DNA of 64,000 bases from Ferrovibrio sp036381655 (GCF_036381655.1 NZ_DASVCJ010000064.1:1-64000); one strand, 5' to 3'. Positions 50,650 through 57,869 are shown, counted from the stretch's first letter. Made by a program: numbers and translations. The notes: generated by a model not told the origin, from the sequence alone.

Positions 50650-51375
50650 TCAGGCATCGCTGCTGCCGTCGCCTCCGCTGCCGCTGCCGTCGCTGGTGGC
50701 CAAGACCGACACCACCTTGTCCGGGGTGATCTTCTGGCCGCCGACCATCAGGTATTGGGTGCCGTCGATGGTATCCAGGCTCTCGACATAGCCGCGCGAA
50801 TAGACCTTCACGCCGTCGAGCGGCTTGCCCTGCGCATCGGTGGCGGTGACCGCCAGCTTGTAGTTGCCGGCCGGCATCGCATTGCCGCTGGAATCGAGGC
50901 CGTCCCAGGCGACCTGCACGCGGCCGCTGGTGACGTCCTTGGCCGACGAGGTCACCGTGCGCACCACCCTGCCCGTCGAATCGGTGATCGTGTATTTCAC
51001 GTTGGTGGCGCCGGTCGGCAGGTCGTAGGACCAGTAGGCGTAGGAGTCGGAGGCGGCACGCTTGACCGTATCGTTGTCGACATCGACCAGCTTGCCGACG
51101 AAGTTGAGGTTGTTGCTTGCCGTCTGCGCCGTGACCATGGAGATCAGCTTCTCCAGGTTCTTGTTGGTGTTGATCGACTGCTCGACTTGGCTGAAGGCGA
51201 CCAGCTGGTTGGTGAAGTCCTTGGTATCCAGCGGCGAGGTCGGATCCTGGTTCTTCAGCTGTGTCGTCAACAGCGTCAGGAAGGTATCGAAGTTGCTTGC
51301 CAGCGTGGCGCTCGCCGCCGAGGAGGCCGAGGTGGCGCTGGAGCTTGCAGTGCTGGAGCCGACGGAACCGACCAT
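50650..51375 (-). CDS. flgD: Flagellar hook-capping protein FlgD
   Basis: A 241-residue hook cap that guides FlgE polymerisation. The N-terminal Ser/Ala-rich region precedes the conserved FLTLLTTQLKNQDPTSPLDTKDFTNQLVAFSQVEQSI. The C-terminal half holds the Tudor/Ig-like FlgD domain with AWDGLDSSGNAMPAGNY. The tail is Gly/Ser-rich. It lies 24 bp after fliK and 64 bp before sciP, so hook genes run together. Confidence 0.94.
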   Translation of the reverse strand: MVGSVGSSTASSSATSASSAASATLASNFDTFLTLLTTQLKNQDPTSPLDTKDFTNQLVAFSQVEQSINTNKNLEKLISMVTAQTASNNLNFVGKLVDVDNDTVKRAASDSYAYWSYDLPTGATNVKYTITDSTGRVVRTVTSSAKDVTSGRVQVAWDGLDSSGNAMPAGNYKLAVTATDAQGKPLDGVKVYSRGYVESLDTIDGTQYLMVGGQKITPDKVVSVLATSDGSGSGGDGSSDA

Positions 51376-51399
51376 GATCTGTCTCCTTCAGGACGTTCC

Positions 51400-53313
51400 T
51401 TAGATGCGGATATCGAGGCCGCCGCGGCTGGCGGCGAGGCTTTGCGCGCGGGCGGCGGAATGGGCGGCGGCATCGTTCAGCCCGCCCAGATCGGCGTAAT
51501 CGGTCTGGCCGCGGCCGCGGCGGCCGCCACCGGCGCCGGAATTGTCGCGGCCGTCGCCGGCCTGGCTCTGATCGCGCAGCGAAAAGTTCAGCGAGTCCGA
51601 ATTGGTCTTCAGGCCGGCATCGCGCAGCGACTGCTCCAGATGCTGCGCATCGCGCTGCAGCATCTGCAGGGTTTCCGGCTTGTCGGCGGCGATCACCGCG
51701 GTCAGATGGCCGTCATGGCCGACTTCCATCTTCACCTCGACCTTGCCGAGATGGCCGGGATCGAGCTTGATCGAAATCTTGTCCAGCCCCTCGGCAGCGC
51801 CTTTCTTGATCTGCACGGCGACCTGCTCGCCGGCCGGCAGGTAAGCCGCCAGATTGCGCGGCGCCGCCTGGGTTGCGGCAGCCTGGGCCGCCTGCGGGGC
51901 CGGCGTGCCCGGATTGGCGAGCGGCGAAGCCTGCATCAGATGCGCCGGGCTGGGCGATTGCGCATTGGCCGACGTCGCATTGGACGCCAGGGCGCCGGCA
52001 TCGGCGGCGTGATGCGCCTGCAGCGCCGCGGCGAACTTGCCCTCGGCGCCCGCGCCGGAGGGAAGCTGCTGCTGCGCCTTGAGCTGATCCTGCGCCTGAT
52101 CCTGGATCTGGGCCTGTGCCTGGGCTTGAGCCTGTGCCTGAGCCTGGGCGAGCGGCGATTGCTCCTGCGCCTGCGCCGCCTGGCTGGCGATCTGGCTGCC
52201 GGGCGCGACGAGGCTTTTCGGCGTTGCGGACGGCACGGCTGCGGTCACCGTGACGGTGATGCCCTTGGCGATCTCTCCCTTGGCGATCTCGGTGGCGCCA
52301 TCCGCCTTCGCATCCGCCGCCTTGTCGGTGCCGGCCTTGGCTTGCGCTTTTCCATCGCCGGTCTGCGCCGCAGCCTGGGCCTGGACCTGAGCCTGGGCGG
52401 CGGCGATGGCCTGCCGGACATCCTGCGGCTTGGCGGCCTGCTGCTGCGCCAGCAGCGCCGCCGCGCTGGTCGCCGTGGCGGCAGCGGCCTTGGCCTTGCC
52501 GGCGGCATCGCCCGCCGGCGTCACGGCCGCCGCGCCGGCAGCGGCATTCGCTGCGGCAGCCTTCGCGGCCTCGGCGGCCAGCGGCAGCGCCTTGCCAGCA
52601 GTGGCGGCGGCCTGCTGGGCGGCGGCATCGATCGCCTGCTGGGCCGGCAGGCCGGGCGTCGCCACGGCGGCCTGGCCCTGATCGGCAGCCTGGGCTGCCG
52701 CAGCCGCCGGATCGGCCTGCTGCAACAGCGCCAGGATCAGCGCCGCATCGGGCGCCTGCGCCACGGCGGAGCTTTTCTCCTTGTCATCCGACTTGCCGTC
52801 CGACGCGGCATCGGCCTCGTCCTTGGACTGGCCGTCCTTGGCGGTCTTGCCTGCCGCCTGCCCCTTGCCCTGGGCTTTGCCGGATTTGGACTGCCCTGCG
52901 GCGGAAGCCGGTGCTGCGGCATCGTCGTCCTTCGGCTTGTCGGCGGCTTTATCGGCCCTGATCGTCTGGGTGGGCTGCTCCGCGGGGCGCCGCACATCGT
53001 CGCTGTCGCTGCGTGGACGCGCCGGGCGGTCATCCGCAGGACGATCGTTTACTGGGCGATCGTTTACTGGGCGGTCATTCGCGGGGCGGTCGTCGCGGCG
53101 CGGCGCGGCGGATGAACTGGCGCTGCGGCCGAGGCCGTCGTCGCGGCGGGAGGAGCCATAGGCGGACGCGGCCGAAGGCTCGCCGATCGAGCCGCTGCCG
53201 TAAAACGCCGTCTGCAGGGCGCGGGCGAACTGCTCGGCGCGGCCATCGGCATCGTCTGCCGGCGCGGCGGCTGCCGGAACTGCATTGGTATTGGTAAGCG
53301 GGCCGACCTGCAT
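51400..53313 (-). CDS. fliK: Flagellar hook-length control protein FliK
   Basis: A 637-residue secreted molecular ruler. About 450 residues are low-complexity Ala, Gln, Lys and Asp, including an Ala-Gln alternation and a run of [DN]DRP[AV] pentapeptides near the N-terminus. The conserved FliK C-terminal domain is clear: YLPAGEQVAVQIKKGAAEG, then ISIKLDPGHLGKVEVKMEV and HLTAVIAADKPETLQML, ending in the usual Arg/Gly-rich tail. It is followed immediately by flgD. Its ruler region shows slipped DNA repeats. Confidence 0.88.
   Translation of the reverse strand: MQVGPLTNTNAVPAAAAPADDADGRAEQFARALQTAFYGSGSIGEPSAASAYGSSRRDDGLGRSASSSAAPRRDDRPANDRPVNDRPVNDRPADDRPARPRSDSDDVRRPAEQPTQTIRADKAADKPKDDDAAAPASAAGQSKSGKAQGKGQAAGKTAKDGQSKDEADAASDGKSDDKEKSSAVAQAPDAALILALLQQADPAAAAAQAADQGQAAVATPGLPAQQAIDAAAQQAAATAGKALPLAAEAAKAAAANAAAGAAAVTPAGDAAGKAKAAAATATSAAALLAQQQAAKPQDVRQAIAAAQAQVQAQAAAQTGDGKAQAKAGTDKAADAKADGATEIAKGEIAKGITVTVTAAVPSATPKSLVAPGSQIASQAAQAQEQSPLAQAQAQAQAQAQAQIQDQAQDQLKAQQQLPSGAGAEGKFAAALQAHHAADAGALASNATSANAQSPSPAHLMQASPLANPGTPAPQAAQAAATQAAPRNLAAYLPAGEQVAVQIKKGAAEGLDKISIKLDPGHLGKVEVKMEVGHDGHLTAVIAADKPETLQMLQRDAQHLEQSLRDAGLKTNSDSLNFSLRDQSQAGDGRDNSGAGGGRRGRGQTDYADLGGLNDAAAHSAARAQSLAASRGGLDIRI
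53027..53100. repeat. 15-bp tandem repeats encoding [DN]DRP[AV] in fliK
   Basis: The unit CGATCGTTTACTGGG occurs twice, perfectly, at 53042-53056 and 53057-53071, flanked by diverged copies (53027-53041 and 53072-53086). Each unit is five codons on the leftward strand, so gain or loss keeps the frame of FliK and changes its length in pentapeptide steps. Confidence 0.7.
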
Positions 53314-53649
53314 GATACTCCCTCATGTCTCGCCACCTGAGGAAGCAAAGCCCGGGCCACCTCCCAATCTCGGCACAACCTGCTGAAATTACTGCCACTT
53401 ATTCCGACCCGGGCAGCGCCGATGCCCCGGCCAGGCTTGCCGGGCGGCAGTTTCTGCCGGGCGCCGGACCGGCAAACGGCGCGCAGGACAGGCCGGTGCA
53501 AGCCAGTTGGAGCCAGTTGGGAACCGACGGGATTTCCGGCTGTCGGGGTCACGCTATCGGGCAGCGGCAGCCGCAACAGAAGCCGCTTGACTTCGAGAAC
53601 ATTTAAGGTATATTTAAAAGGAATAAAGTCAGAGGGGAAAGGTTCCGCC
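53314..53649. other. Gap between fliK and a rightward membrane gene
   Basis: A 336-bp divergent gap that must hold the fliK promoter. I find no gene in it. A sequence resembling a sigma-54 promoter exists on the leftward strand near 53380-53395 but its spacing is one base too long, so it is not claimed. A perfect ten-base direct repeat AGCCAGTTGG lies at 53501-53520. The right end is A/T-rich and probably carries the promoter of the next gene. Confidence 0.5.
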
Positions 53650-54204
53650 ATGGTTACGCCGCCCAGGAAACCGCCCGGCTTCGCACAGGCCGGCATCCCG
53701 CCCCGCCCGCTGGCGCCCAGGCCGGCCCAGGCCGGCGGCGCGGATGCCGAGGAGCCGGAACAGCTCGTCTCCAGCGAGCTGGACGAGCTGACCCATGCCG
53801 AGTACCGCCTGCTGTATGACGAGGCGGCCCGCAATGTGCTGTTCGCGAAGCGGCAGCAATGGCGGGTGGTGGAATATTTCACCCTGCTGGCGCTGGCCCT
53901 GGTCGCGCTGGGCGCCGCGCTGCCATTTGCCGCCGATGTCGCGCGCTTCGTCGCCGTCTTCCTGGTTATCGTCGGCGCCGTGAGCGTGGCGGTGCTTGCC
54001 ATGCTGCAGATCTGGCAGGGCCGCGAGCAGGCGATGATGGCCTATCTGGTCGGCGATCTGTCGAACTTCGCGCGCCATGCGCTGCGCTACAAGCCGCGCC
54101 TGAGCGGCAACATCCATCGCTTCATCATCCTGGCGGCGATGATGCTTTACGTCGTCATCCTCGACGTCGTCGTCTTCCGCCTGCTTGCCGATATCGGGAA
54201 GTAA
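53650..54204 (+). CDS. Hypothetical membrane protein with cytoplasmic Pro-rich tail
   Basis: I do not recognise this 184-residue protein. Residues 1-50 are Pro/Ala-rich, residues 50-85 are charged (VSSELDELTHAEYRLLYDEAARNVLF), and the rest has three hydrophobic segments: about 91-108, 112-135 and 157-178, the last being the C-terminal helix FIILAAMMLYVVILDVVVF. It has a good AGAGGGGAAAGG ribosome site ahead of ATG 53650. It is next to fliK and two receiver proteins, but nothing in the sequence links it to motility. Confidence 0.6.
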   Translation: MVTPPRKPPGFAQAGIPPRPLAPRPAQAGGADAEEPEQLVSSELDELTHAEYRLLYDEAARNVLFAKRQQWRVVEYFTLLALALVALGAALPFAADVARFVAVFLVIVGAVSVAVLAMLQIWQGREQAMMAYLVGDLSNFARHALRYKPRLSGNIHRFIILAAMMLYVVILDVVVFRLLADIGK

Positions 54205-54231
54205 AGGACCGAAGCCGAAGCGGCGGAGCGC

Positions 54232-54609
54232 TCATACCTCCGGCGTTTGCAGCGCCTGGGCCACCGCGGCGATGAGGGTTTCGTGCGTGAACGGCTTTTC
54301 CAGGATGCGGCAGGCGCCGAGCACGCTGGCGACCGGCAGCATCCGCAGATCGGTATCGAAACTGTTGCCGCCGGACATGGCGATCACCGGCGTCTGCGTG
54401 AAGCAGCGCATCCGGGTGATCAATTCCAGCCCGTCGCCGTCCGGCATGTAGATATCCGTCACCACCAGATCCGACAGCTTCTCCTGCAGCATCGCCAGAG
54501 CGGCCGAGCCGCTGGACGCTTCGCGCACCGCATGGCCGGCGCTTTCGAGCGAATCGCGCAGCATCGCCAGCACCATCGGATCGTCTTCGACGACGAGAAT
54601 CTCTGCCAT
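54232..54609 (-). CDS. Single-domain response regulator (copy 1)
   Basis: A 125-residue receiver domain only, with no output domain. The acidic pocket is VVEDD near residues 6-10, the phosphoacceptor Asp is in VVTDIYMPDGDG (about residue 52), the switch Ser in AMSGG and the Lys in ILEKPF. It is closely similar to the second copy at 54750-55142, indicating duplication. Such proteins shuttle phosphate or bind motors or kinases. A tandem 18-bp repeat lies in its upstream region. Confidence 0.87.
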   Translation of the reverse strand: MAEILVVEDDPMVLAMLRDSLESAGHAVREASSGSAALAMLQEKLSDLVVTDIYMPDGDGLELITRMRCFTQTPVIAMSGGNSFDTDLRMLPVASVLGACRILEKPFTHETLIAAVAQALQTPEV

Positions 54610-54658
54610 GGTAGACTCGCCAATTTCCACCCAGGGTCGGCCCCGGTCGCAGCACCAT

Positions 54659-54694
54659 TTACCTTGAACATATGACTTACCTTGAACATATGAC
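54659..54694. repeat. Perfect tandem duplication of an 18-bp sequence
   Basis: TTACCTTGAACATATGAC occurs twice in direct tandem, at 54659-54676 and 54677-54694, in the region upstream of the first response-regulator gene (start 54609). Each copy contains the palindrome CATATG. It could be a regulatory iteron or a recent slippage duplication. Confidence 0.75.
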
Positions 54695-54749
54695 ATTCTG
54701 CGGCGAGCGCGAACCCGGGGGAATCCGCATCGCCGGCCATAGCGGACGG

Positions 54750-55142
54750 CTATTGGCCCGAAGGCGTCATGCTTTTGCGCAACAAGGCCTCGTCGACCGC
54801 GTTGAGCAGCGTTTCGAGACCGAAGGGCTTCCGCAGCACTGCGTTGGCGCCGAGAACCGAGGACACAGACAGCATACTCAAAGTCGCATCGAAGGCGCCG
54901 CCGCCGGAAATCGCGATGATCGGCACATGGGCGAAGCGGCGCAGCTCGGTGATCAATTCCAGGCCGTCGCCTTCCGGCATGTAGACATCGGTGATCACCA
55001 GTTCGCAAGGATGCTGCCGCAGGACCGTCAGGGCCTGATGGCCGCTTTCCGCGCAATGCACGGCATGACCTTCGGCCTGCAGGCAATCGCTCAGCGTTGC
55101 CCGCATGACGGAATCGTCTTCGACCACCAGAATCTCGGCCAT
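54750..55142 (-). CDS. Single-domain response regulator (copy 2)
   Basis: A 130-residue receiver domain. It has the same layout as its neighbour: VVEDD, then VITDVYMPEGDGLELITELRRF with the phosphoacceptor Asp, AISGGGAFDA and VLRKPFGLETLL with the conserved Lys. The two share a frame of V.ED..., the TD.YMP.GDGLELIT string and the V.GA..L.KPF ending, so they look like tandem paralogues. Functions are unknown. It starts 124 bp from the disrupted dioxygenase region. Confidence 0.87.
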   Translation of the reverse strand: MAEILVVEDDSVMRATLSDCLQAEGHAVHCAESGHQALTVLRQHPCELVITDVYMPEGDGLELITELRRFAHVPIIAISGGGAFDATLSMLSVSSVLGANAVLRKPFGLETLLNAVDEALLRKSMTPSGQ

Positions 55143-55266
55143 GGGCACGCCGGCTGCCGGAGCTACGCAATGCGGGAGGTACGGCAATAACGGCCATGCG
55201 GCAGAAATCGTTCCGCCCTGGCGGAAAAATACCCGCCGCTGCGGCTCCCGGCGAAGCGGGCGCCGG

Positions 55267-55428
55267 TCAGTGAAACAGGTAGCTGTCCATCGCCAGCGTG
55301 CCGTGCGCGAAGCTGGCATGCAGGCGCTCGGCCGGCTGACGCGGCGTGGCGGCGCCGAGCGCGACATAGAGCGGCAGGAGATGTTCGTCGCTCGGATGTG
55401 CCGTCAGCGCATGCGGCGCCTGGCGGCG
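55267..55428 (-). pseudogene. C-terminal fragment of a DODA-type extradiol dioxygenase
   Basis: Fifty-three residues that match the conserved end of LigB-type dioxygenases related to YgiD: the motif HPSDEHLLPLYVALGAA includes the His-x3-His that is typical near the end, followed by LAMDSYLF. The matching N-terminal part lies 1.7 kb away at 57141-57526 on the same strand. About 75-80 middle residues expected for the roughly 260-residue family are missing, so the gene cannot be restored by simple excision. Confidence 0.7.
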
Positions 55429-55653
55429 ACGCTTCACGCCGGTTTCGATCACGACGTCGAAATTGGTGGGGAATATCTGCACGGCATCGGCCGAATGCGA
55501 CGTACTGCCCGTCCCGGCATCTGCAGGCGCGGAAGCTGCGGTCGGCGCCGCGGGGACGGCGTACCAATAGGCGGCGCCGCCGGCGCCGGCGGCTATCGTG
55601 CCGGCCGCGAGGAGGGCGTAGACCGGCTGTTTGAGAAGATCGACGACGCTCAT
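55267..55653 (-). CDS. Chimeric open frame: membrane-anchored start joined to a dioxygenase end
   Basis: An open frame of 128 residues. The first roughly 75 are a hydrophobic segment (VVDLLKQPVYALLAAGTIAAG) and an Ala/Pro/Thr-rich stretch with no recognised domain. The last 53, from RRQAPHALTAHPSDEHLLPL, match the C-terminus of DODA/YgiD-type dioxygenases. It appears to have been formed by recombination at about 55428-55437. Whether it is translated is unknown; it has no strong ribosome site I can identify. It should not be annotated as a full dioxygenase. Confidence 0.45.
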   Translation of the reverse strand: MSVVDLLKQPVYALLAAGTIAAGAGGAAYWYAVPAAPTAASAPADAGTGSTSHSADAVQIFPTNFDVVIETGVKRRRQAPHALTAHPSDEHLLPLYVALGAATPRQPAERLHASFAHGTLAMDSYLFH

Positions 55654-55756
55654 TCCTGCCCCCCTCGGCAGCAAGGCGCTGCATGTGGGTTGTGGTATAC
55701 AGGGGTGACGATGGCGCCTGTCAATCGAATTCGTACTGCATTGCAGGACGTACCGC

Positions 55757-55792
55757 TTGCCGTGACGATACTGCCGCGCTATGATCGATCAT
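55757..55792 (+). promoter_or_regulatory. higBA promoter with operator-like palindrome
   Basis: TTGCCG (55757-55762) and TATGAT (55780-55785) are spaced by exactly 17 bp. A perfect 12-bp palindrome ATGATCGATCAT (55781-55792) covers the -10 box and reaches the higB ATG at 55791, where HigA could bind to autoregulate. The predicted start of transcription falls at the start codon, and no ribosome site precedes it, suggesting a leaderless toxin message. Confidence 0.55.
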
Positions 55793-56072
55793 GATCCGAA
55801 GCTATGCGGACAAGCGGACGGCGGCGTTGTTCCTGGGTGAAGCCGTCCGGGGCGTGCCTCATAATCTGCAGCGCCGGATACGCGCGAAATTGCTGGCGAT
55901 CGATGCGGCAGTCCAGTTGCAGGACCTGACCCGGCCACCGGGTAATCGCCTTGAGGCATTGTCTGGCGACCGGCGCGGACAGCATAGCATCAGGGTCAAT
56001 GACCGATGGCGGATCTGTTTCCGCTGGGACGCGGGCCATGCCTTCGACGTCGAGTTTGTGGATTACCATTGA
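55791..56072 (+). CDS. higB: HigB/RelE-type toxin
   Basis: A 93-residue ribosome-dependent mRNA interferase of the HigB (RelE-superfamily) type. Core features are the N-terminal IRSYADKRTAALFLG, the middle LEALSGDRRGQHSIRVNDRWRICFRW and the short end DVEFVDYH. The order toxin-then-antitoxin is characteristic of higBA. The antitoxin follows after ten bases. The promoter appears to place the 5' end of the mRNA on the ATG. Confidence 0.9.
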   Translation: MIRSYADKRTAALFLGEAVRGVPHNLQRRIRAKLLAIDAAVQLQDLTRPPGNRLEALSGDRRGQHSIRVNDRWRICFRWDAGHAFDVEFVDYH

Positions 56073-56082
56073 GGAGGATGCG

Positions 56083-56436
56083 ATGACGATCAAACGGGAT
56101 GACCTCGATCGCGGTTTGGTCGACCTGTCCGAAGTCACCACCGGGCGACGTCTGGCGCCTATGCATCCCGGAGAGTTTCTCGCGACGGAATTTCTCAAGC
56201 CCCTGGATTTGTCAGTCTACGGCCTCGCGAAGGCGCTGAAGGTACCTCGTTCGCGGCTGAACGAGCTCGTCAACGGCGAGCGCGGCATGACGGCGGATAC
56301 CGCGCTGCGGCTGGCCCGCTATTTTGGCACCAGCGCCGAGTTCTGGATCAACCTCCAGGCCCGCTATGATCTGGACCGGGCCGGCCCCGGCCTGCGCAAG
56401 CGGATCGAGCGCGAGGTCGAGCCGCGGGCGGCCTGA
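56083..56436 (+). CDS. higA: HigA family antitoxin
   Basis: A 117-residue Xre-type helix-turn-helix antitoxin matching the HigA addiction-module family: MHPGEFLATEFLKPLDLSVYGLAKAL, then VPRSRLNELVNGERGMTADTALRLARYFGTSAEFWINLQ. It would neutralise HigB and repress the operon. GAGGAGG at 56071-56077 is well spaced for ATG 56083, giving the antitoxin stronger translation than the leaderless toxin. The N-terminus is about 20 residues longer than the shortest HigA proteins. Confidence 0.92.
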   Translation: MTIKRDDLDRGLVDLSEVTTGRRLAPMHPGEFLATEFLKPLDLSVYGLAKALKVPRSRLNELVNGERGMTADTALRLARYFGTSAEFWINLQARYDLDRAGPGLRKRIEREVEPRAA

Positions 56437-56445
56437 CGGACTGCC

Positions 56446-56868
56446 TCAGCCGTTTCGGTTGCGCAGGCCGCCGGCGCCGTACTTGAACTGATGCGCCAGC
56501 GCCGCAAGCGATCCGCCAATCAGACCGTGCTGATGTATCGCCTGGCCGGCGGCGGTGAGGCCCTTGCCGGCAATTTCGCTCATGCCCTGGCCGCGCAGCA
56601 CGCCCGAGGCGGAGGATACGAGGCCGCCGGCGCCGAAGCCCATCCGCATGGCGTGGAAGCCGCCGGCGCCGTCATTCGCTCCCGAACTATTCGAGGCCAG
56701 GGCTTTCGCCTGCAGATGCAGGAGGATGGAGGCGAAGCCCAGGACGGACATCATTTCGATGTTCATATCCAGCAGCGAGATCTTTCCGCTGGCCTCGTCA
56801 TCGTCCCCCGTATCTACGATGCCGCCTTCGGGTAGGCCGACAATGCCCCGTCCTGTGTCTTCGGGCAC
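56446..56868 (-). CDS. Putative fragment of a conjugation/secretion membrane protein
   Basis: An open frame of 140 residues with one hydrophobic segment (DMNIEMMSVLGFASILLHLQAKAL) and a Gly/Ala-rich tail. This recalls the last helix and tail of VirB6/TrbL-like proteins. It overlaps the preceding frame (56814-57122) by 55 bp in another phase, and together the two read like one frameshifted gene. The call is speculative. Confidence 0.3.
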   Translation of the reverse strand: MPEDTGRGIVGLPEGGIVDTGDDDEASGKISLLDMNIEMMSVLGFASILLHLQAKALASNSSGANDGAGGFHAMRMGFGAGGLVSSASGVLRGQGMSEIAGKGLTAAGQAIHQHGLIGGSLAALAHQFKYGAGGLRNRNG

Positions 56869-57122
56869 GAGAGGCTTTGCTTTGCATCGTCGTCGTCATC
56901 CAAGCGTTTGCAGGCTGCGCTGTAGATCTTGTCGGCATAGTAGTCCACTGTCGTCATGGTGAAGCCGAGTGCGCCGCCCGTGAAGAGCATCGTGAAAAAG
57001 GCGCCGATGACGATCCGCATCCCAGCAACGGTAAAAGGACGTGTCGGACGAAACAGTGCGAATGGCGCAAGCAATGGGGCGACGATGCCGACGGCGACAT
57101 ATTTAAACATGACCTCGAGCAT
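56814..57122 (-). CDS. Truncated polytopic membrane protein, VirB6/TrbL-like
   Basis: A 102-residue frame with two transmembrane helices (FKYVAVGIVAPLLAPFALF and IVIGAFFTMLFTGGALGF) and a charged end with a run of five Asp. The frame continues hydrophobic upstream of its first ATG (CLVGAFMLEV) up to the dioxygenase junction near 57140, implying that its true 5' part was lost there. Similarity to the VirB6/TrbL group is by general layout only. It may be a pseudogene. Confidence 0.35.
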   Translation of the reverse strand: MLEVMFKYVAVGIVAPLLAPFALFRPTRPFTVAGMRIVIGAFFTMLFTGGALGFTMTTVDYYADKIYSAACKRLDDDDDAKQSLSCPKTQDGALSAYPKAAS

Positions 57123-57140
57123 GAATGCGCCGACCAGGCA

Positions 57141-57526
57141 GCACGGGAATCTCCGCCTTCGGATAGATCAGCGACAGCGGCGACCAGGCCGTGGTCCAGT
57201 CCGCGCTCGTCGTCGAGCGCGGCAGGGAAGCCGGCTGCGGCGAGCAGCGCCTTGATGCGCGCGGCGAGCGCCGGATCGCCCGGCGCGGGATATTGCATGC
57301 GATGGAGCGCCGGCGGAATGCCGTGGAAATCGTGGATCGTGGCGGGATGCGCCCTGGCGCCGATCTCCGGCGCCTCGGTTTCCCATTGAGCGGACACGGC
57401 GAGGATTGCCTTGGGCACCGGCCAATGCCGGGCGGCGCCGTGCAGGAAGATATGGGCGGGACGCTGCGGCTCGAGCGGCAGCAGCGGCGAACCATGGCTG
57501 ACGAACAGGGCCGGCTGCGCTGTCAT
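57141..57526 (-). pseudogene. N-terminal fragment of a DODA-type extradiol dioxygenase, frameshifted
   Basis: About 128 residues equivalent to the front of LigB/YgiD-type dioxygenases: PALFVSHGSPLLPLEPQ with the metal His, AILAVSAQWETEAPEIG, and ATIHDFHGIPPALHRMQYPAPGD, then ERGLDHG. After DHG the frame breaks: the next residues WSPLSLIYPKAEIPV are in another phase, as if two bases of GGCGCCTGG were lost near 57184-57190. Homology stops at about 57141. The gene starts at ATG 57526. Its end lies at 55267-55428. Confidence 0.75.
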
Positions 57527-57674
57527 GGCGAGGGACCCCGGGGCAGGGGCGAACAACGCCTGGCCCCTCACCTATGACAACGCCGCCGGCCCTGCAAGGC
57601 GCTGCCGCCGTCGCCGCCCGGCCGCAAACGGCCGCAAAGCAGGCGACGAGCAGACAATCGCTATCGGGCGCCGC

Positions 57675-57869
57675 TTACCTGGCGGCGGCGAGACGGACCT
57701 GGCCGGCCTCGCTCAGCGCGCGCACGGTGCGGATGAGGTTATTGGCCAGCCGGCGCAGGCTGCCATCGATCGCGTCTTGCCGCAGCGCAAAAGCGCGGTG
57801 ACGGTAATAGGCGAGCTCCGCACCGGAAATATACAGATGGTCGGAGAACATGGGCTGGAACTGAGTCAT
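57675..57869 (-). CDS. Small hypothetical protein, 64 residues
   Basis: A 64-residue protein that I cannot assign to a family. It has the Arg-rich helical composition of small DUF1127-like proteins (AYYRHRAFALRQDAIDGSLRRLANNLIRTVRALSEAG) but lacks the usual motif. The ATG at 57869 has an AAGGA site at suitable distance, and the gene diverges from a LysR regulator 122 bp away, both of which argue that it is real. Confidence 0.5.
   Translation of the reverse strand: MTQFQPMFSDHLYISGAELAYYRHRAFALRQDAIDGSLRRLANNLIRTVRALSEAGQVRLAAAR

Larger units (their letters stand above)
55429..57140. mobile_element. Foreign-looking 1.7-kb segment splitting the dioxygenase gene
   Basis: This interval separates the two halves of the dioxygenase and contains a higBA toxin-antitoxin pair, two overlapping frames resembling a broken conjugation membrane protein, and the front part of a chimeric frame. 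No transposase, integrase, terminal inverted repeat or target duplication is visible. It is therefore probably the remnant of a larger integrated element or an illegitimate recombination product. Boundaries are estimated from the end of dioxygenase homology. Confidence 0.5.

Noticed and set aside
53380..53396. Sigma-54-like promoter upstream of fliK on the leftward strand (TGGCAG and a later GC)
   Set aside because: GG and GC are separated by eleven instead of ten bases, and the -12 element is poor.
53501..53520. Perfect tandem AGCCAGTTGG repeat
   Set aside because: Only two 10-bp copies with no dyad or promoter relation; noted but too short to interpret.
55267..55653. Annotation of this frame as an intact dioxygenase
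   Set aside because: Only the last 53 residues match the family; the active-site half is absent.
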